The notes: generated by a model from the letters alone, not told the origin. Shown: positions 11,030 through 23,480, counted from the stretch's first letter. The stretch is DNA of 64,000 nucleotides from Cenococcum geophilum 1.58 (GCA_001692895.1 KV748274.1:186001-250000), one strand, 5' to 3'. Numbers and translations are program-made.

Positions 11030-12500
11030 ATTATCGGTATCTTAAAATTCAGATGCCAGATTAGGGTAGACCTAGAAATTAAGCTCCTCTCCTAGAAGAA
11101 TTAAGCCTTAACAGCCATAAATACGGTCCTAATCTTAGAGAAAATTAGCGCCGATCTAGATATAGGTAGGATTACAATAGCAACGTCTCCCGTTATATCC
11201 TTACCACTAGGTTTAGTACCTAAAGCGGATAGGGGATAGCGCCGTATTTATAACTTATCCTTACTATTTAGCCGATCTATTAACGACTTAATCCCTATAG
11301 CATTCGCCACACTACAATATTTAATAGTTAATTAGGTTCTCCAATACGTTATACGTATAGGCTATAGTTGCATAATTATTAAAAGGGATATTAAGGACGC
11401 CTTTTAGAACATTTTACTTTCTATTAAAGCTTAACGCCTTATAGGGTTCTCCTAGAAGGGTATAGTGTATTTCAAATATTGCCTCTTATTCAGCCTTTAA
11501 ACTACACCCTTTTTATTTAATCTTTTTACGGAGGAATTCTACTAGATACTTATCTAACATATCCTAAACGCCGCCTTAGAGCACTATTTAGATAACTTTA
11601 TCTTTATACTCTCTAACGTTTCTATCCTCCCTTAATTGCTTAGTATATATAACCAATTAAGCAACAAATTAGGCATCCTATAAAACGAATTAAAGAATAT
11701 TAAAGGCACTACGGCTAAAGTCCTAGGTTATATTATAAATACTCTAAAGTTTAAGCTACGTCTTTTTCCTTTAAAACAGGCCACCATAATTAAGGAGATT
11801 AATAAAGCGTTAAGTGGTAAATCCCTAACGCTAGTTTAAAGTTAAAAACTAGCTAGTAGACTCGCTTAGAGCGCCTAGGTAATTAGGCTTAGGCGTTTAT
11901 ATAACCACTCTATCTAGGAGTTCATCTCTACTTTTATAAAGGCAGGTAGTTATTCTCGCTAATAGCTAACAGCTAAACTTCGCTAAGACTTATTATGGTA
12001 GAGGAATACTCTTACCCTTTTAAATAGTATCCTCTTCTTTAATAATACGGATCGAAAATAATTCCATCTCTTCTTAAACGCATCCGGGATTCTTAGTTAT
12101 AGGGCCTTTTTTTTCCTTAAGAATTCTTAAGGGATAATATAGCCGCCCTATTTAGTATCTCTACCCCAAGACAATTCTTTAAGCTGCTACCCTAATGCAG
12201 AACACCGCCTTACCCTAATTAATAAGCAGGAGGTCCGAGCAATTACGACCTTATTCTAGCTCTAGGTAACGCGGTAGGAGCACAGCTCAGTCTATATCTA
12301 TACAGATAACATAGTAGCACTCTTAGGATTCCAGAATACGGTGGTAAAAGGACCGGGTAATTACCCGCTCTATAAGATTCTCCAACTGGCCGCAGCCTAT
12401 GATATTACACTCTATGCGGAGTAGGTTTCCTCTATAAAAAACGGGCTAGCTAATGCTCTATCTCGTTTTAATCGCAATAGGGTATTATTACTATACCCGC
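11030..12500 (+). pseudogene. Ngaro-like reverse transcriptase-RNase H remnant
   Basis: Reads the DIRS-type RT order: RSINDLIPIAFATLQY, RDIKDAFQNI, KYCLLFSLQTTPFLFNLF, and HYLDNFIF at 11582-11605, where the YLDD catalytic box has become YLDN by a G-to-A change. The RNase H part ends near 12420-12480 with VSSIKNGLANALSRF, the usual DIRS end motif (ADALSR). It lies between gag and the recombinase and is inactivated by Gln-to-stop changes. Confidence 0.85.
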
Positions 12501-12699
12501 ATTAGGATACTTCTAATTTACCGTTACTATACGCTTCTTTATTATATTTAATCTAACGCCAAAATAGAAGACCTAGTTCCTTTTAAAGACCTCCTACCTA
12601 ATTTCTGGATTAAGGTAAAAGCCCCCTTAGAATGCTTCGGCCAACTATTATAGCATAGCCTCTCTAATAGAACGAGAGATTTATACCATCCCGCAATTA

Positions 12700-13665
12700 A
12701 GAGTTAAAAGGGCTACTGCGACCTTTATAGAGCGGTAAAGTACCTAGCGCCCCTCTACTACCTAGGAGAATGGATTACCTAACAGATCTTCGGTAATGCT
12801 AGTTTAGGAATAAGCCGTATTAAGCCTACTATAGTTAGAGCCTACGTCTCCGTAATTTAATCCCACTATATTAACGCTAATTATAATACCTCCGTCTTTA
12901 ATAATCCTATTATTAAGAAGATCCTAGACGGTGTAATATCTATAAATCCCTTTACTACGGCTAAAAGATTGCCAATTACTAAAGATATCCTTGCCTAATT
13001 GGTTACCCCAAATGCCTAATCCATTAAGGATCTTAACTTTAACGCCGCCGTCACCACGGCCTTTGCAGGATTCCTTTATCTAGGCGAGATTACCTATACT
13101 AAGGCTTAGAAAAATAGCCACGCCTTCTTTACTATAAAATATACCAGAAACGATATAACGCTAGTAGAGAACTATATAATATTACGTCTAAAGCGTAGTA
13201 AAATGGACGTCAATTATTAAGGAGTCTTAATTATAATTGCCGCTTTAGGGCAACCTAAATACATAGTTTAAGCTATAAAACACCTGTTTAAAAATAACCC
13301 CCAACCCAGAAACGCCCCTCTCTTTTACTTTAAGAGATTGGCCTTTATAAGCTACGCGGTTAGGAATAAGCTAAAGTATAAAGTTACCACTCTCGGCCTC
13401 TACTCTAAGCTCTATAATAGATACTCGTTTTAGAAAGGTGCTGCTTAACATACTTAAGATAACGGTTTTACGGACGGCTAAATACAGTAACTAGGCCGGT
13501 GGTCCTTATAAGCGTTCTAGCTTTACTATTTATTATCCCTAAAAGACCTATTCCGGCTAAGTGTAAACTTCTAACGTAAAACACTAATACCGTTCTTATT
13601 ATTACTCGCCCTAGATATAATGGGCGAAGGTATTTAGGCACAACGGCGTATAGGAGTGCCTATTT
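12700..13665 (+). pseudogene. Tyrosine recombinase of the Ngaro-like element
   Basis: A frame reading FNASLGISRIKPTIVRAYVS, then AVTTAFAGFLYLGEIT, LRLKRSKMD, and at 13437-13530 GAAQHTQDNGFTDGQIQQLG followed by RWSLQAFQLYY. These correspond to the box II region of lambda-type tyrosine recombinases: H (usually H-x2-R, here the Arg is not obvious), LGRW, and a downstream Tyr nucleophile candidate. The enzyme would integrate the circular cDNA. This domain separates the element from Gypsy and Copia. RIP stops are present throughout. Confidence 0.85.
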
Positions 13666-13761
13666 TGGCACTCTAATATATTAACTTAAATCTCTCCTTT
13701 CCCCCCCCTTTTTATTTTTTATTTTTTCTTCCCCCTACTCTACCTTATATAGTACGGGCGC

Positions 13762-13919
13762 TGCGCTTTTAGGTTTATAGGCATTACGTTTAGTTAAGGT
13801 AGGGCAATCCCCTATAAATGGCCTTACGAATATACCCATTCTTAATTAATGCCTTTAAGCCCGTACCCACTAATTAGATTAATTAATCCTCTTCTCCGCA
13901 AGCGTATAAATAATAGATA
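13762..13919 (+). repeat. Split direct repeat B1
   Basis: From tgcgc..gcattacgtttagttaagg to cgcaagcgtataaataatag; matches B2 at 14093-14247 with C/T and G/A changes and a 2-bp length difference near its start. Confidence 0.9.
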
Positions 13920-13920
13920 G

Positions 13921-14023
13921 ATATGTCTATATGGCTAAGCGAGCACTATAGCAGCACCCCTGCATCTTAGCAACACTAATATTATTAATATTCACAAAAT
14001 TAAGCCTTACTTGCTTGCTTTCC
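13921..14023 (+). repeat. Split direct repeat A2
   Basis: 103-bp copy of A1, directly abutting B1. Confidence 0.92.
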
Positions 14024-14092
14024 CTCCTACCCATACCTTTTTCTTTAGTTATATATTTTGGGCTTTATAAATAGATACTGCAGCGATATGCT

Positions 14093-14247
14093 TGCGCACG
14101 GGTCCATGGGCATCACATTTAGTTAAGGCAGGGCAATCCCCTGCAAATGGCCTTGCGAATATACCCATTCTCAATTAATGCCTTTAAGCCCGTACCCACC
14201 AATCAGATTAATTAATCCTCTTCTCCGCAAGCGTGTGAATAATAGAA
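14093..14247 (+). repeat. Split direct repeat B2
   Basis: The less mutated copy of B1 (for example gcatcacatttagttaaggc, ccttgcgaatatacccat). Its end marks the 3' end of the element. Confidence 0.9.
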
Positions 14248-14884
14248 AGCGTTTAAAAGCTTATAGGCGTCGCTTTAATGCGAAATAAATGTTTTAAATC
14301 GCGTATTTTAACTTTAACTAGCTCTACTAAGGCCCCACTAATAGTTATTAATGCTTTATTTAATACATTTTAATCTTAAGGTAATAATCTTTAATTCTAT
14401 ATATAAAGGCTAATTATAACGTAGTTAAAGACATAAGATATATTATACAAAACCTTAACTACGCTTTTAAAAGGAATCTTTTATAATACTTATAAACTAT
14501 TTCTCTTACTACTATCTATATCATAACTATATTACGTCTATTTTTATTACTAGCTAAGTTCTATAACCTCCTATAAACTCCTACAAACTTCTATAAACTC
14601 CTAGGCCGATTAAATTACTTATATAGTATATTTAATAGGTAAGCCGCTTAACAAGCGCACCTGCGATTGATTAATTATTAATCAATTAATTGTAACCAGG
14701 AATTGTTATTAAGTAATTAATCGTAAATAGGAATTCTTATTAAGCGCCTACGATTAATTAATATAAAAACCTACTAATAAAGAGGTAGTTTGTAATAGAC
14801 TTTTAATGTTAAGGTATACGATTTTAATAAGGTGTGCAGTATTAATCTAATTAGATTGCTTAGGAATACAGCAATTAAATACAC
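14248..14884. other. AT-rich flank of hAT-2 / Gypsy-2 target
   Basis: No coding frame recognised. 14569-14614 holds about four copies of a 10-12-bp word (ataaactcct), also found at 33125-33150. 14660-14765 holds several aattaatcg/cgattaatt words resembling those after hAT-2 at 32690-32816, so it may be the left subterminal region of hAT-2. 14880-14884 (TACAC) is the Gypsy-2 target duplication. Confidence 0.4.
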
Positions 14885-15121
14885 TATTAGCGACTTAGTC
14901 AATCGAGATATAAGCACGGCAAAAGGGTCGCGCAAGCCTATACGATTAGATTGTCTATAAACGAGAATCTAAAGCTAGGGAAAGGAAAGGAGAAAAAGAG
15001 CAGCGCCGTTCGGTATTTTATAAGATCTTCGCGTTATATAATTGCAATATACGGCAATCTATAGCAATCTGTAATAACTTGCCGGTGCGAAGTTCTGCTA
15101 AGTTCTGCCAGTGCTATAACA
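14885..15121 (-). repeat. Gypsy-2 3' LTR
   Basis: 237 bp; matches 27002-27238 position by position without gaps, with C/T and G/A differences. Contains ggcaatct words and twice aagttctgc. Confidence 0.93.
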
Positions 15122-15160
15122 TTATCCCCCCCTCCAAAAAAGCCTGCCCTTAGGCTTTAT
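15122..15160 (-). other. Gypsy-2 polypurine tract
   Basis: On the minus strand it reads A/G-rich, with ttttttggaggggggataa directly before the 3' LTR. It marks plus-strand priming and fixes the orientation of the element. Confidence 0.75.
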
Positions 15161-15198
15161 TACTAAAAGTCTTAGCAAGAGAATCTAACCAATTAGAT

Positions 15199-15221
15199 AA
15201 CTTTAACCGCCGGTTAAAGTT
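15199..15221. repeat. 23-bp palindrome near Gypsy-2 3' end
   Basis: AACTTTAACCG-C-CGGTTAAAGTT, a perfect inverted repeat. It lies inside a longer word (aaccaattagataac...ttccta) that also occurs at 17700-17745 near the 3' end of Gypsy-1. Confidence 0.85.
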
Positions 15222-15239
15222 CCTAAATATCTTAACACC

Positions 15240-17356
15240 TTATATAACTAAGAAATTTCTAGGGTATTTTTATCCTTATATTCTTCTAGTAGCTTATTAT
15301 CTTTATTATACTAGCATTCTATCCACTTATTTAGGTACTTTAGCGGTCTAGGTTTATTAGGGTAACAGCTATAAAACTTTTAAAGCTTATAGGGACTACC
15401 TATAAAGTTCTATATAGGGTACTAAGTAGGGTTTAGGTTATATCCTTTCTAACTAACATAATACTTTAACGTTCCCTTTACAAGTTTATAGGCCAGCATT
15501 TCTTTAATTTCCTATTTATTATTACCATTAACTTAAATTAGCAGGGGAGGTTTATTCTTTTATTTAGGCATTAGGTTATTTATAGCTTTCCATAACTTAT
15601 CTAGTAAGAAAATAGGGTGGACTTTAATTAAGCCTAGGAGCTTAACCTTATACAAGTTACCTACTTTATTAAAAATCTTATACGGTCCTACTATCTTATA
15701 GTTTAGCTTACGGCTAGGCCGTTCTATCTTCTAGTTCTTTATTATAACCTAAACTATATTACCTACGGTAAAGTTAGGCTCGCGCCTATACTTATTTACC
15801 TACTATTCTATTAATTTTTAGGCCTTTTTTAGGTTTATATAGGCTACTTTTTAGGCTTCTTCTAAGCGCTTAGCGTACTACTAGGCTTCCTTATAAAATA
15901 GCTTTTTATATATAGTTTAGGGCCCTTCTAGTCTTTCCTAGTTAAAGCTTATATAGGGTAGGTAACCTATTTTTAGTTAAATAGGGGCAAATCTGGTAGA
16001 GTTATAGGGTAGGGTCGCTTAGGCGTAGTCTATTAAGGGTAACAGTTTAGCCTAGTTATCCTAAAAGTAGTTAATAAAAGGCTAGAGTCTCTAGTCTAAG
16101 TATTAATTTATAATCTCCGTTTAACTGTTTATCTAGGGGTAATATACCATAAAAAGCTTTAGCTTAATGCCTAAAATCTAGGTAAACTTATTCTAAAAGG
16201 CTAATATAAACTACGGCCTATAGTTAGATATAATAATATCTAGTAGTCCGTAAATTTAGTAGATATAGTAGATATACAGTTAGGCAGCCTTTTTAGCATT
16301 AATATTCTTATAATAGGGAATTAAAAACAGGCGCTTACTAAAGCGGTTAACTAAAATTATAACCATATCATATCTATTACAGTCTAGAGGTAGCTTATAA
16401 AAGTCTATAGAGATATATTACTAGGGGCGGTTGGGTATTAAAAGGGGTTTTAATAATCCTAGGGTCTTATTTTATAGAATTATAGACCTACGGCAGTTAT
16501 TGCAGTTTTATATATAGCGGTTAATATCTATAATCATTCTAGGCCAGTAGTAGCGGTTGCCTATAATCTTATAGGTCTTATTTTTTTCAGGGTAGGCCAT
16601 AGAGACCTAGGTATATGCTTTGGCAATAAGCTAAGTCTATAAGTTCTATTCCTCTACTACTACTAACCGTTTGCGGTGCTTAAGTAGTCCACTTTTAAGG
16701 GACTATAGGCTAGAAACGTTCTTTACCTTTTCGCGATACTCCTATAGAGAAGGGGCCGTATAGTTTGCCTACAGCAGTTTATTAATAAGGTTCAGTTCTA
16801 TAGAGTCTATAGGGCATATCTTAGCATTTAAAGAGTCTGTATTTAGTTCTGCCTATATCTAAAAGTTAAGGTGCTCTAGTTATAATAACGCTTAGGTCTA
16901 TAATAAGATCTTTACGGCTATCTAGTTATTTATATCCTATTTACGCCTTATAAAAGCATCTATATAGTTAGTAGCGCCTAGCCTATATATAATTAGGAAG
17001 TTAAATTAAGATAGGGTATCCGCCTAGTACGCCTATTAGGCTATAAGGGCCTTTATTATTATAAAATATTCTAAGGCCTTATAATTAGAAACTACTTAAA
17101 TAAACTTAGGGGTGCCTTCTAGTTAGGCTCGCCAGCGCTAAAAGCTAGAAATAATAGCCAGTATTTCTTTATTATAAATCGGGTAGTTTAGCTTAGCATC
17201 TACTATAATTTTTAAATAGTAAGTAATAGGGTGCTATTCTCCGTTTGTCTACTTTTAGGAGTAAACGCTAGCTATAATACTATCTAAGGCATCGGTTTCT
17301 AGCATTAAGGGCCATTTTAGGTTAAAGTGGGCGAGTAAGGGAGTAGAGACTAGTCG
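15240..17356 (-). pseudogene. Gypsy-2 pol, RNase H-integrase part
   Basis: Minus-strand frame. 17040-17340 reads an RNase H domain (MLETDALDSIIASVYS, then HPITYYLKIIVDAKLNYPIY and NKEILAIIS). 16180-16430 reads the integrase core (YISIDFYKLPLD, then VIILVNRFSKRLFLIPYYKN), with the first catalytic Asp in IDF. The C-terminal region near 15300-15800 would carry the chromodomain/GPY part but is too mutated to read. The upstream RT continues at 23711 beyond Gypsy-1, which entered between RT and RNase H. Confidence 0.8.
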
Positions 17357-17361
17357 TTTCT

Positions 17362-17553
17362 TGTCACGGGACGGGGCAGTAGCTACAAGACGTATGTATT
17401 CAAGGAGTCTACAAGACGTTGCGCAATCGATTGTAAGGGTCGAGGGCGTAAGGAGGTGATATACCTACGCGTAGCTGATATAAGCTATACGCGAGGTGTA
17501 CGTAAGAGCACGGGGCTCTCCTATAGAGGCCCCTGCGGTGGGGTTCCGTAACA
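17362..17553 (-). repeat. Gypsy-1 3' LTR
   Basis: 192 bp, tgtcacgggacgg...ggttccgtaaca on the plus strand; the same length as 23514-23705 with few differences, all transitions where I compared them. Confidence 0.96.
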
Positions 17554-17580
17554 CTACCCCCCCTCCTATAGAGGCGGAGC
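17554..17580 (-). other. Gypsy-1 polypurine tract
   Basis: The minus strand reads ctataggaggggggggtag immediately before TGTTACGG, the start of the 3' LTR. Confidence 0.85.
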
Positions 17581-17717
17581 TTCGGCGACGCTGTGGTTAC
17601 TATATATATATAAAANGGACACTTAGGGTATAGAAAAGAAGAAAGGGGGGTATTGCTAAAGGCTTAAAATAATGTTATATAATAAGGCTTGGCATTTAAG
17701 AATCCAACCAATTAGAT

Positions 17718-17740
17718 AACTTTAACCACCGGTTAAAGTT
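17718..17740. repeat. 23-bp palindrome near Gypsy-1 3' end
   Basis: AACTTTAACCACCGGTTAAAGTT, one base off the perfect palindrome at 15199. It is followed by repeated (a)cggcaat(c/t)taa words at 17783-17815. Confidence 0.8.
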
Positions 17741-17879
17741 CCTAGACATCTTAACGATATTCCAGTTATATAATTACACTTTACCGCAATCTAACGGCAA
17801 TTTAACGGCAATTTACCCCTACGTGGTAATATATAACGGTTTAACTCTATAAGGGCTCCTATAGAGGATTAGGTATAAA

Positions 17880-20800
17880 ATCTCTGCTTAAGCCCGGTTT
17901 CTATGGGTTCGCGTAGTAAAAGTCGCTAATTAGATCCTTTGCATTTTTAAAGTCTTCCTATAGTTGCCATTCTGGCTAATCTATATCGAATCCTATGTAT
18001 ATAGCTCTGTAGTAGAGCCATCGTCCTCTACCTTTGCTAAAGTATTTAGAGTTAATAATTCGTTTAATAGTCCACTCCTTATAGTTCTCGTCTTTGTTCT
18101 TATTTTAGATTAGTACTAGTAGGGGTTTGGGCTATATCTGCCCCGGTAAGGGGTTAGGCTGGTAAAGGTATAGTAGCTATAGGTAAAATATAGGCTATAT
18201 CCTATAGGTGGCTAGGGTAGGCGGGAGCTCTAGCTTATATGCGGCTCCCCTATTAATAACTTATTTAATTAGGTAGGGGCCGAGGTTCTTATAATTAAGT
18301 GACTTTATAGGCCTCTACATAGAGATATTACGTGCATCTAGCCATACCTAGTCGCCAATACGTATCTCCGGTGGTGGCGTTCTATAACAGTTAGCAAAGT
18401 AGGCCTGCTTTACTTAAGCCTAGGCCATTTCTCCCTTATAGTAGTTGAGTAGATTTTTTATACGGTTTATATGCTGGTTAGTAAGTAGCATCTTAAGGCG
18501 TTTTCCATATGGCAGTTTCTTATTAATAGGTTCTAGTGGTTCTATGCCGGATTAGGGGTAATATCCCTTATTCGCGAAGAACGGGGTAAGTCCTATAGTA
18601 GTTAAGACATAGTTATTCGCTACAAATTCACCTAGTAGGAGGTAATCTACCCAGTTATCTTAACTATAGGCAACTACCTGTCGTAGGTACGCTTTTATGC
18701 TAGCATTAGCGTTTTTTAGTTGCCCAGTAGTTTCGTAGTAAAAGGATGTAGATATCTTAACGGAGATACTAAGGCGTTGGCAGATTCGTCTCTATATATT
18801 AGAGCCGAACTATATACCTTAGTCGGATATAATTAAGTCAGGTAACCCATGTAATCGGTAGATTTCGTAGAGAAAGGTGTTAGTAACGTTGCTAACGGCT
18901 ACGCCTTTAGTTAGGACGTAGTGGCGCTCTTTTATAAGTCGGCATATTATTATAAGGATGTTCTTATAGGTACGGCCATATCGCTTATAGGGTGGTAGGT
19001 TAATAACGAAATCTATGGCAATATCTGCCTATTATTGTATAGGTACTAGTAAAGGGTGCAGTAGTCCTTAGTACTTTGTATTAAAGGCCTTAGCGCGCTT
19101 ATAACCGTAGTAGGCGCCTATAAAGCGTTTAACTAAGTCTATTATTTTAGGCCAGAAGTAGTATTAGCTAAGAAGCTTATAGGTTCCTCCTCTGCCTAGG
19201 TGGCCGCTTAATCGGAGGTTATAGGCTATTTAGATTAGTTACCGTTGTAGATTTTCTAAGTTAGGGATAAATAGACGGCCTTTATAATAGAGCCTATTCT
19301 CTTTTACTTCTAAGGCTGCTATATTAATCTAGCCTAAGCTTTAGAGTTTAGTTAGCAGTATATAGGCGCCGGCGGTTTTTGCGGCAATAAGTTAATATAG
19401 TAATGGGTTAATAGAGGTGTTATATACCGTAGTGATAAGCTTGTTAATTTCGGGAGGTGATTTTAGTTCTATAGTGTAGAGCTAAGGTACAGTTGGCTCT
19501 ATTATAGGTAGCATACCTAGGGCCAAATTCCGTGCTTTTAGAATCGTCTATTATTAGAACTAGTTATAGGGGTTATCTTTAGACTAAGAAAGGTCTTATA
19601 AGCGGCGTATTAGGCTATTAGGCTTAGTACCTTATACTCCTGGCCTATATATAATTTTAAAGTTAAAACTAGAGAAGAACTCGTTCTAGTGTGCTTAGCG
19701 TTAGTTTAGCTGTTTTATAGTTATAAAGTACTTAAGGTTGCAATAATCCATAAGGACTTTAGTTGGCTAGTTAGGTTCTACTAAGGAGAGTTCTAGTTGG
19801 AATTCCTTAAACGCTTATATAATCGCAAGAAGTTCCTTATTATAGATCTCGTAGTTACATTCTTATAGTGTAAGCTTAGATAAATAGAATGCAACTAGGT
19901 AGAGGAAACCGTTATTACCTATCTAAAAGAGGACGCCTACGTTAACGTGGTTTAAGGAGTTAGTCTTAAGATAGAGTTATTGTCCTAGTATAAAGTGAGC
20001 TAAGATAGGTGCTTTAGTAAAAGTATCTTTAAGGTCTTAGAACGCCTTCTTATATTTAGGCGTCCAGATAAAACGTAGATATGTTTTTCTTCCTTTTATA
20101 GAAAGGCCCTTCGTTCGTATTATTGCTATAAGTGGTGCTATAACACCCGAGAAGTTGTATATAAATTTTTAATAGAAGTTGGCGAAACCGAGGAAAGCTT
20201 ATACATCTTTAATACAGTTAGGGGTTTACTATTTGGTAATTATACGTACCTTTTTGGGGTCTATACGGACACCCTTAGTAATAACGATTAGTCTAAGGTA
20301 TTTTACTTCTGTAACTAAGAATTCGCACTTCTTTAAATTAATATAAAGTCTTACGTCCCTAAGGCGCTATAGGACCTTTTAAACGTGCTTGGTATGCTTA
20401 GAAGGGTTATCGCTATAAATAAGTATATCGTCTAGGTACGTAGAGTAGAAGTCGTTAAGGTAGTCCCGTAAGGCGTTATTAATATAGCTTTAGAAGCTGC
20501 CTAGGCTGTTATATACGCTAAAAGGCATAATGGTATATTTGAATTGGCCAAAGCGCGATACGAATGCGGTTTTCTATTTATTACCTTCTTATATTTAGAG
20601 GCGGTTAAAGGCGGTAATAATATTAAGCTTGGTATAGATTTTGGCTTGGCTAAGCCGCTTAAGAGTCTTATATATAAGTGGTATGGGGTATTAGTTCTTG
20701 ATTGTGATAGCGTTAAGTCCTCTATAGTTAACATAGAATTAAATACCTCCTTCTAGCTTCTTAGTAAGGAGAATAGGGGCGGCTACTAGGGCTATGCTGG

Positions 20801-21700
20801 GGCGAATAAACCCTTTATCGAGGTGTTTGTCGATATACTTTTTAATAACTAAAAGTTCGTCTTTTAATATTGGGTAGGGTCTCTTGTAAGGTAGCGTTTT
20901 TCCTTATTTAATATTAATGGCATAGTTATTAGGTCGATATGGGGGGAGTATATCTACGCTCTTTTATAAGCATACCTTAATAAAGTTATAGTACCTCTTG
21001 GGGAGGAGCTTACGGAGTTCCTTATTAGTAAGTCCTTTTTTAAGCTTTATAAACTTCTTAAAGTCTAAAGGTAAAAGTCCGTAGAGTTCTGCGGGGGCAT
21101 CGTTTTCTAAAAGGTTAACTATATCTATCCTATTACTGTAGAGGACGTAGTCCTATTCTTTATTAAGCTTATATAGTCGTGATTAAGAGGCTACGGTAAC
21201 GGTCTAGCCTTTCCTACGTGCTATGCGGTAGAAGGCCGCGGCACTTACGTAGTGGCAGTTAGTTATAAGTAAGGTAATAAGGGGTTCCTTAGGTTAGTAT
21301 CCTGGGGAGTAAATAGAGGCGGCTAGGCCATGTCCTAGGCAGGTCTCTCTATAGTATTTAGAGTTAAAGGTTACTTCTCTCTTTTTCTAGTTAATAGCGG
21401 GGTTATATTATTCGAGCTAGTTTATTCTAAGGATAATAGGGTAGTTAGTAAGTGGTGTAATATAGGCCTAAAGTTCTTCCTAGTGCCTATTTATATCTAG
21501 GTGGAGTTATGCCATATAGGTAATCTTCTATACGGTATAACTACCGTCGGCGAGTTATAGGGCGCGGGCTTTAGTAAGGGGTAAGGTAGGTAGGTTATAA
21601 GTGCGCACGAATTAGGTATCTATAAATTTATTAGTAGCTCCGCAATTAATTATAGAACGGCTTTTATATTATTTTTTAGCAGTAGTTCCTATTACGGGTA
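17880..21700 (-). pseudogene. Gypsy-1 pol (protease-RT-RNase H-integrase)
   Basis: Minus-strand frame, read from high to low coordinates. 21530-21670: retropepsin-like segment GATNKFIDT, then FVRTYNLPTLPLTKARAL and LADGS (the usual D-S/T-G is damaged). 20340-20830: RT, with GFIRPSIALVAAPILL, YRGLNAITIKN, LSQAKIYTKLNI, RFGQFKYTIMPF and TYLDDILIYSDN (YLDD at 20427-20438). 19450-19900: RNase H. 18860-19040: integrase core (ADIAIDFVINLPPYKRYGRT, then RLIKERHYVLT and LHGLPDLIISD). 17900-18350 would be the C-terminal chromodomain region. In-frame TAG/TAA codons make it inactive. Domain order is that of Gypsy (Metaviridae). Confidence 0.88.
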
Positions 21701-21829
21701 AAACTATCTATTTCCGTCCATTTATCTTTACTAAATTATCTATTAAGTAGGCTGATATATAGATCTCCTTATTATTAGGGCGTCCTAACCTACAACTTAG
21801 GGCTAGGACTTGGCGTTTTCCGTTTCCGT

Positions 21830-23480
21830 ATCTGACTCTACCGCTATTACTGCGTCTTCGTCTTATACGGTAGTGGCACATAGCGACGTATTTAGTGTTT
21901 AAGGTACTAGGTTAGGTATTAGGCGGCAGCTACTAAACCTAGCCATTAGGTAGTTTAGGCTATAGCTATAATAGCCTTTTTAACAACATCTATAGCAACG
22001 CTTTAACTTCTAGAGTAGCTCGCGTTCTCCATCTAGTAGCTTCTGCGGGAAGGTTAGTATAAAAAGGTCGATATTAGGACTAGTAGTATTGCTTAGGGTA
22101 GTAGGCGTCGGTAGTTTAGTAGGTCCGGAGGGCTTCTATAGGGAGGTCTTTGGGTAGGGGTTTACAGTAGCAATCTAATTTAGTCGTCGTTTAATCTTCT
22201 GTATAGCTGCTACCATATTATAAATATTATTGTAGTTGTAGCTAGCGGCTGCGTAACTAAGGCGATAAGTGACTTTTTTAAGGAGATCTTCCTAGTCTTT
22301 AGTATTATCTCGGGTGAGGGCTTTAGTATATTTCTGGAATTTAACATAGAACTTATTAAATAATTTAGTAGGGCTTATCTTTAGGGCACATAGTTTAGCT
22401 TAGTTGGTGGCTAGTAGATTATAGTCGCGGTATATTAGGTTAAGATTATTAAGGACTTCTTAGTAGGACTGCTACTTCTAGGGGCTATTAGTCTCCTATT
22501 AGGCGAAGAGTCTGTTAAATAGTATACCCTTTATTCGCCTAATAATATAGCCAATCTTAGTATCTTCCGTAGGAAAAAGGCAGGCGCTCTAAGTTAGTTT
22601 CTTGCGGATTTACATCTTTTAGTGGCTATATTCTTTACGGTCTCCCTAAAAAACTAGGGGATTAGGGTAACATGCATTAGACCCTACGGTGGCAGCTTAG
22701 GTTCGGTTGTTATAGCTTTCATTATTACTTTAGTAGGGGTTCCTGTTAGGTAAGGCTGCTCGGCGCTAACCCTCTATTAAGTATTAAGTAGGTAAAGTTG
22801 CCGGGGGCGTAGAGACTTAAGTGGCGTTATATATAGTAGAGAGGTATCTAGCGTTATTACGAATATGCTCGTTAAGCTAAGATTATAGGTATTTAATTAT
22901 GCCTTCTCTTTTAGTAACCGTAGCAATAAATACGATCTTAGCCTTCTTTAACTATTAGACGTCGCGTTTAAACACATAGAGGTTGTCTTCGGTTTCTTAA
23001 CGCGTGTTATTAGCAAGCGCCTCGCGAGCTTATAGGTCTTGGATAATATCGCGATCTTAGGTAGTATACATCTCGGCTTATATAAGCTTTAGGTAGTAGT
23101 TCTATAAAAGGCGGTAGTATTTATTAGGTTCTCATGCTACCATTTTTACAAACATCTCGGCGTCTTATATTTTAATTTTAATAGGTAGTAGCCCTTCTAC
23201 TTGCTTGTCTGTAGTTATATAGTTAATAAAAGATAAGACATTATTGGTGTCTATCTCCTTAGGGGTTAAGGCTAAGGCTAATAAATTAAATTCTCCTAGG
23301 ATTAATTGGCGTTATAGGTTAAGTATAGGTATTAAATTGTTCTTTGGGTTTAATATAGTAGCTAGTAAGGAATATTGTCTTACTATTATGGGTTCCTTAA
23401 AAGTATAAAGTAAGGTAACTTATAGGCACGCTGCTTCTAGCAGCGCCTATAGTATTACAGAGACGTAGAATTGGTCATAG
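21830..23480 (-). pseudogene. Gypsy-1 gag remnant
   Basis: Follows the 5' LTR on the minus strand. Near 21950-22020 the strand reads LKRCYRCC..GYYSYS, a damaged CCHC zinc knuckle, placed just before the protease as expected. The N-terminal two thirds are charged and probably helical but have no motif I can name. It is assigned by position plus the knuckle. Confidence 0.65.

Larger units (their letters stand above)
9508..14247 (+). mobile_element. DIRS-order (Ngaro-like) tyrosine-recombinase retroelement
   Basis: It encodes, in order, gag with zinc motifs, RT with RNase H, and a tyrosine recombinase instead of a DDE integrase. Its termini are split direct repeats: A1 (9508-9610) - coding - B1 (13762-13919) - A2 (13921-14023) - B2 (14093-14247). 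This A1..B1-A2-B2 order is the known arrangement of Ngaro-type elements, which replicate through a circular intermediate and make no target duplication; none is seen. Length is 4.74 kb. All frames carry Gln-to-stop RIP changes. Confidence 0.9.

Noticed and set aside
20501-20756. Two short open frames opposite each other in Gypsy-1
   Set aside because: They lie over the RT; the true RT frame is the third one, recognised by its motifs.
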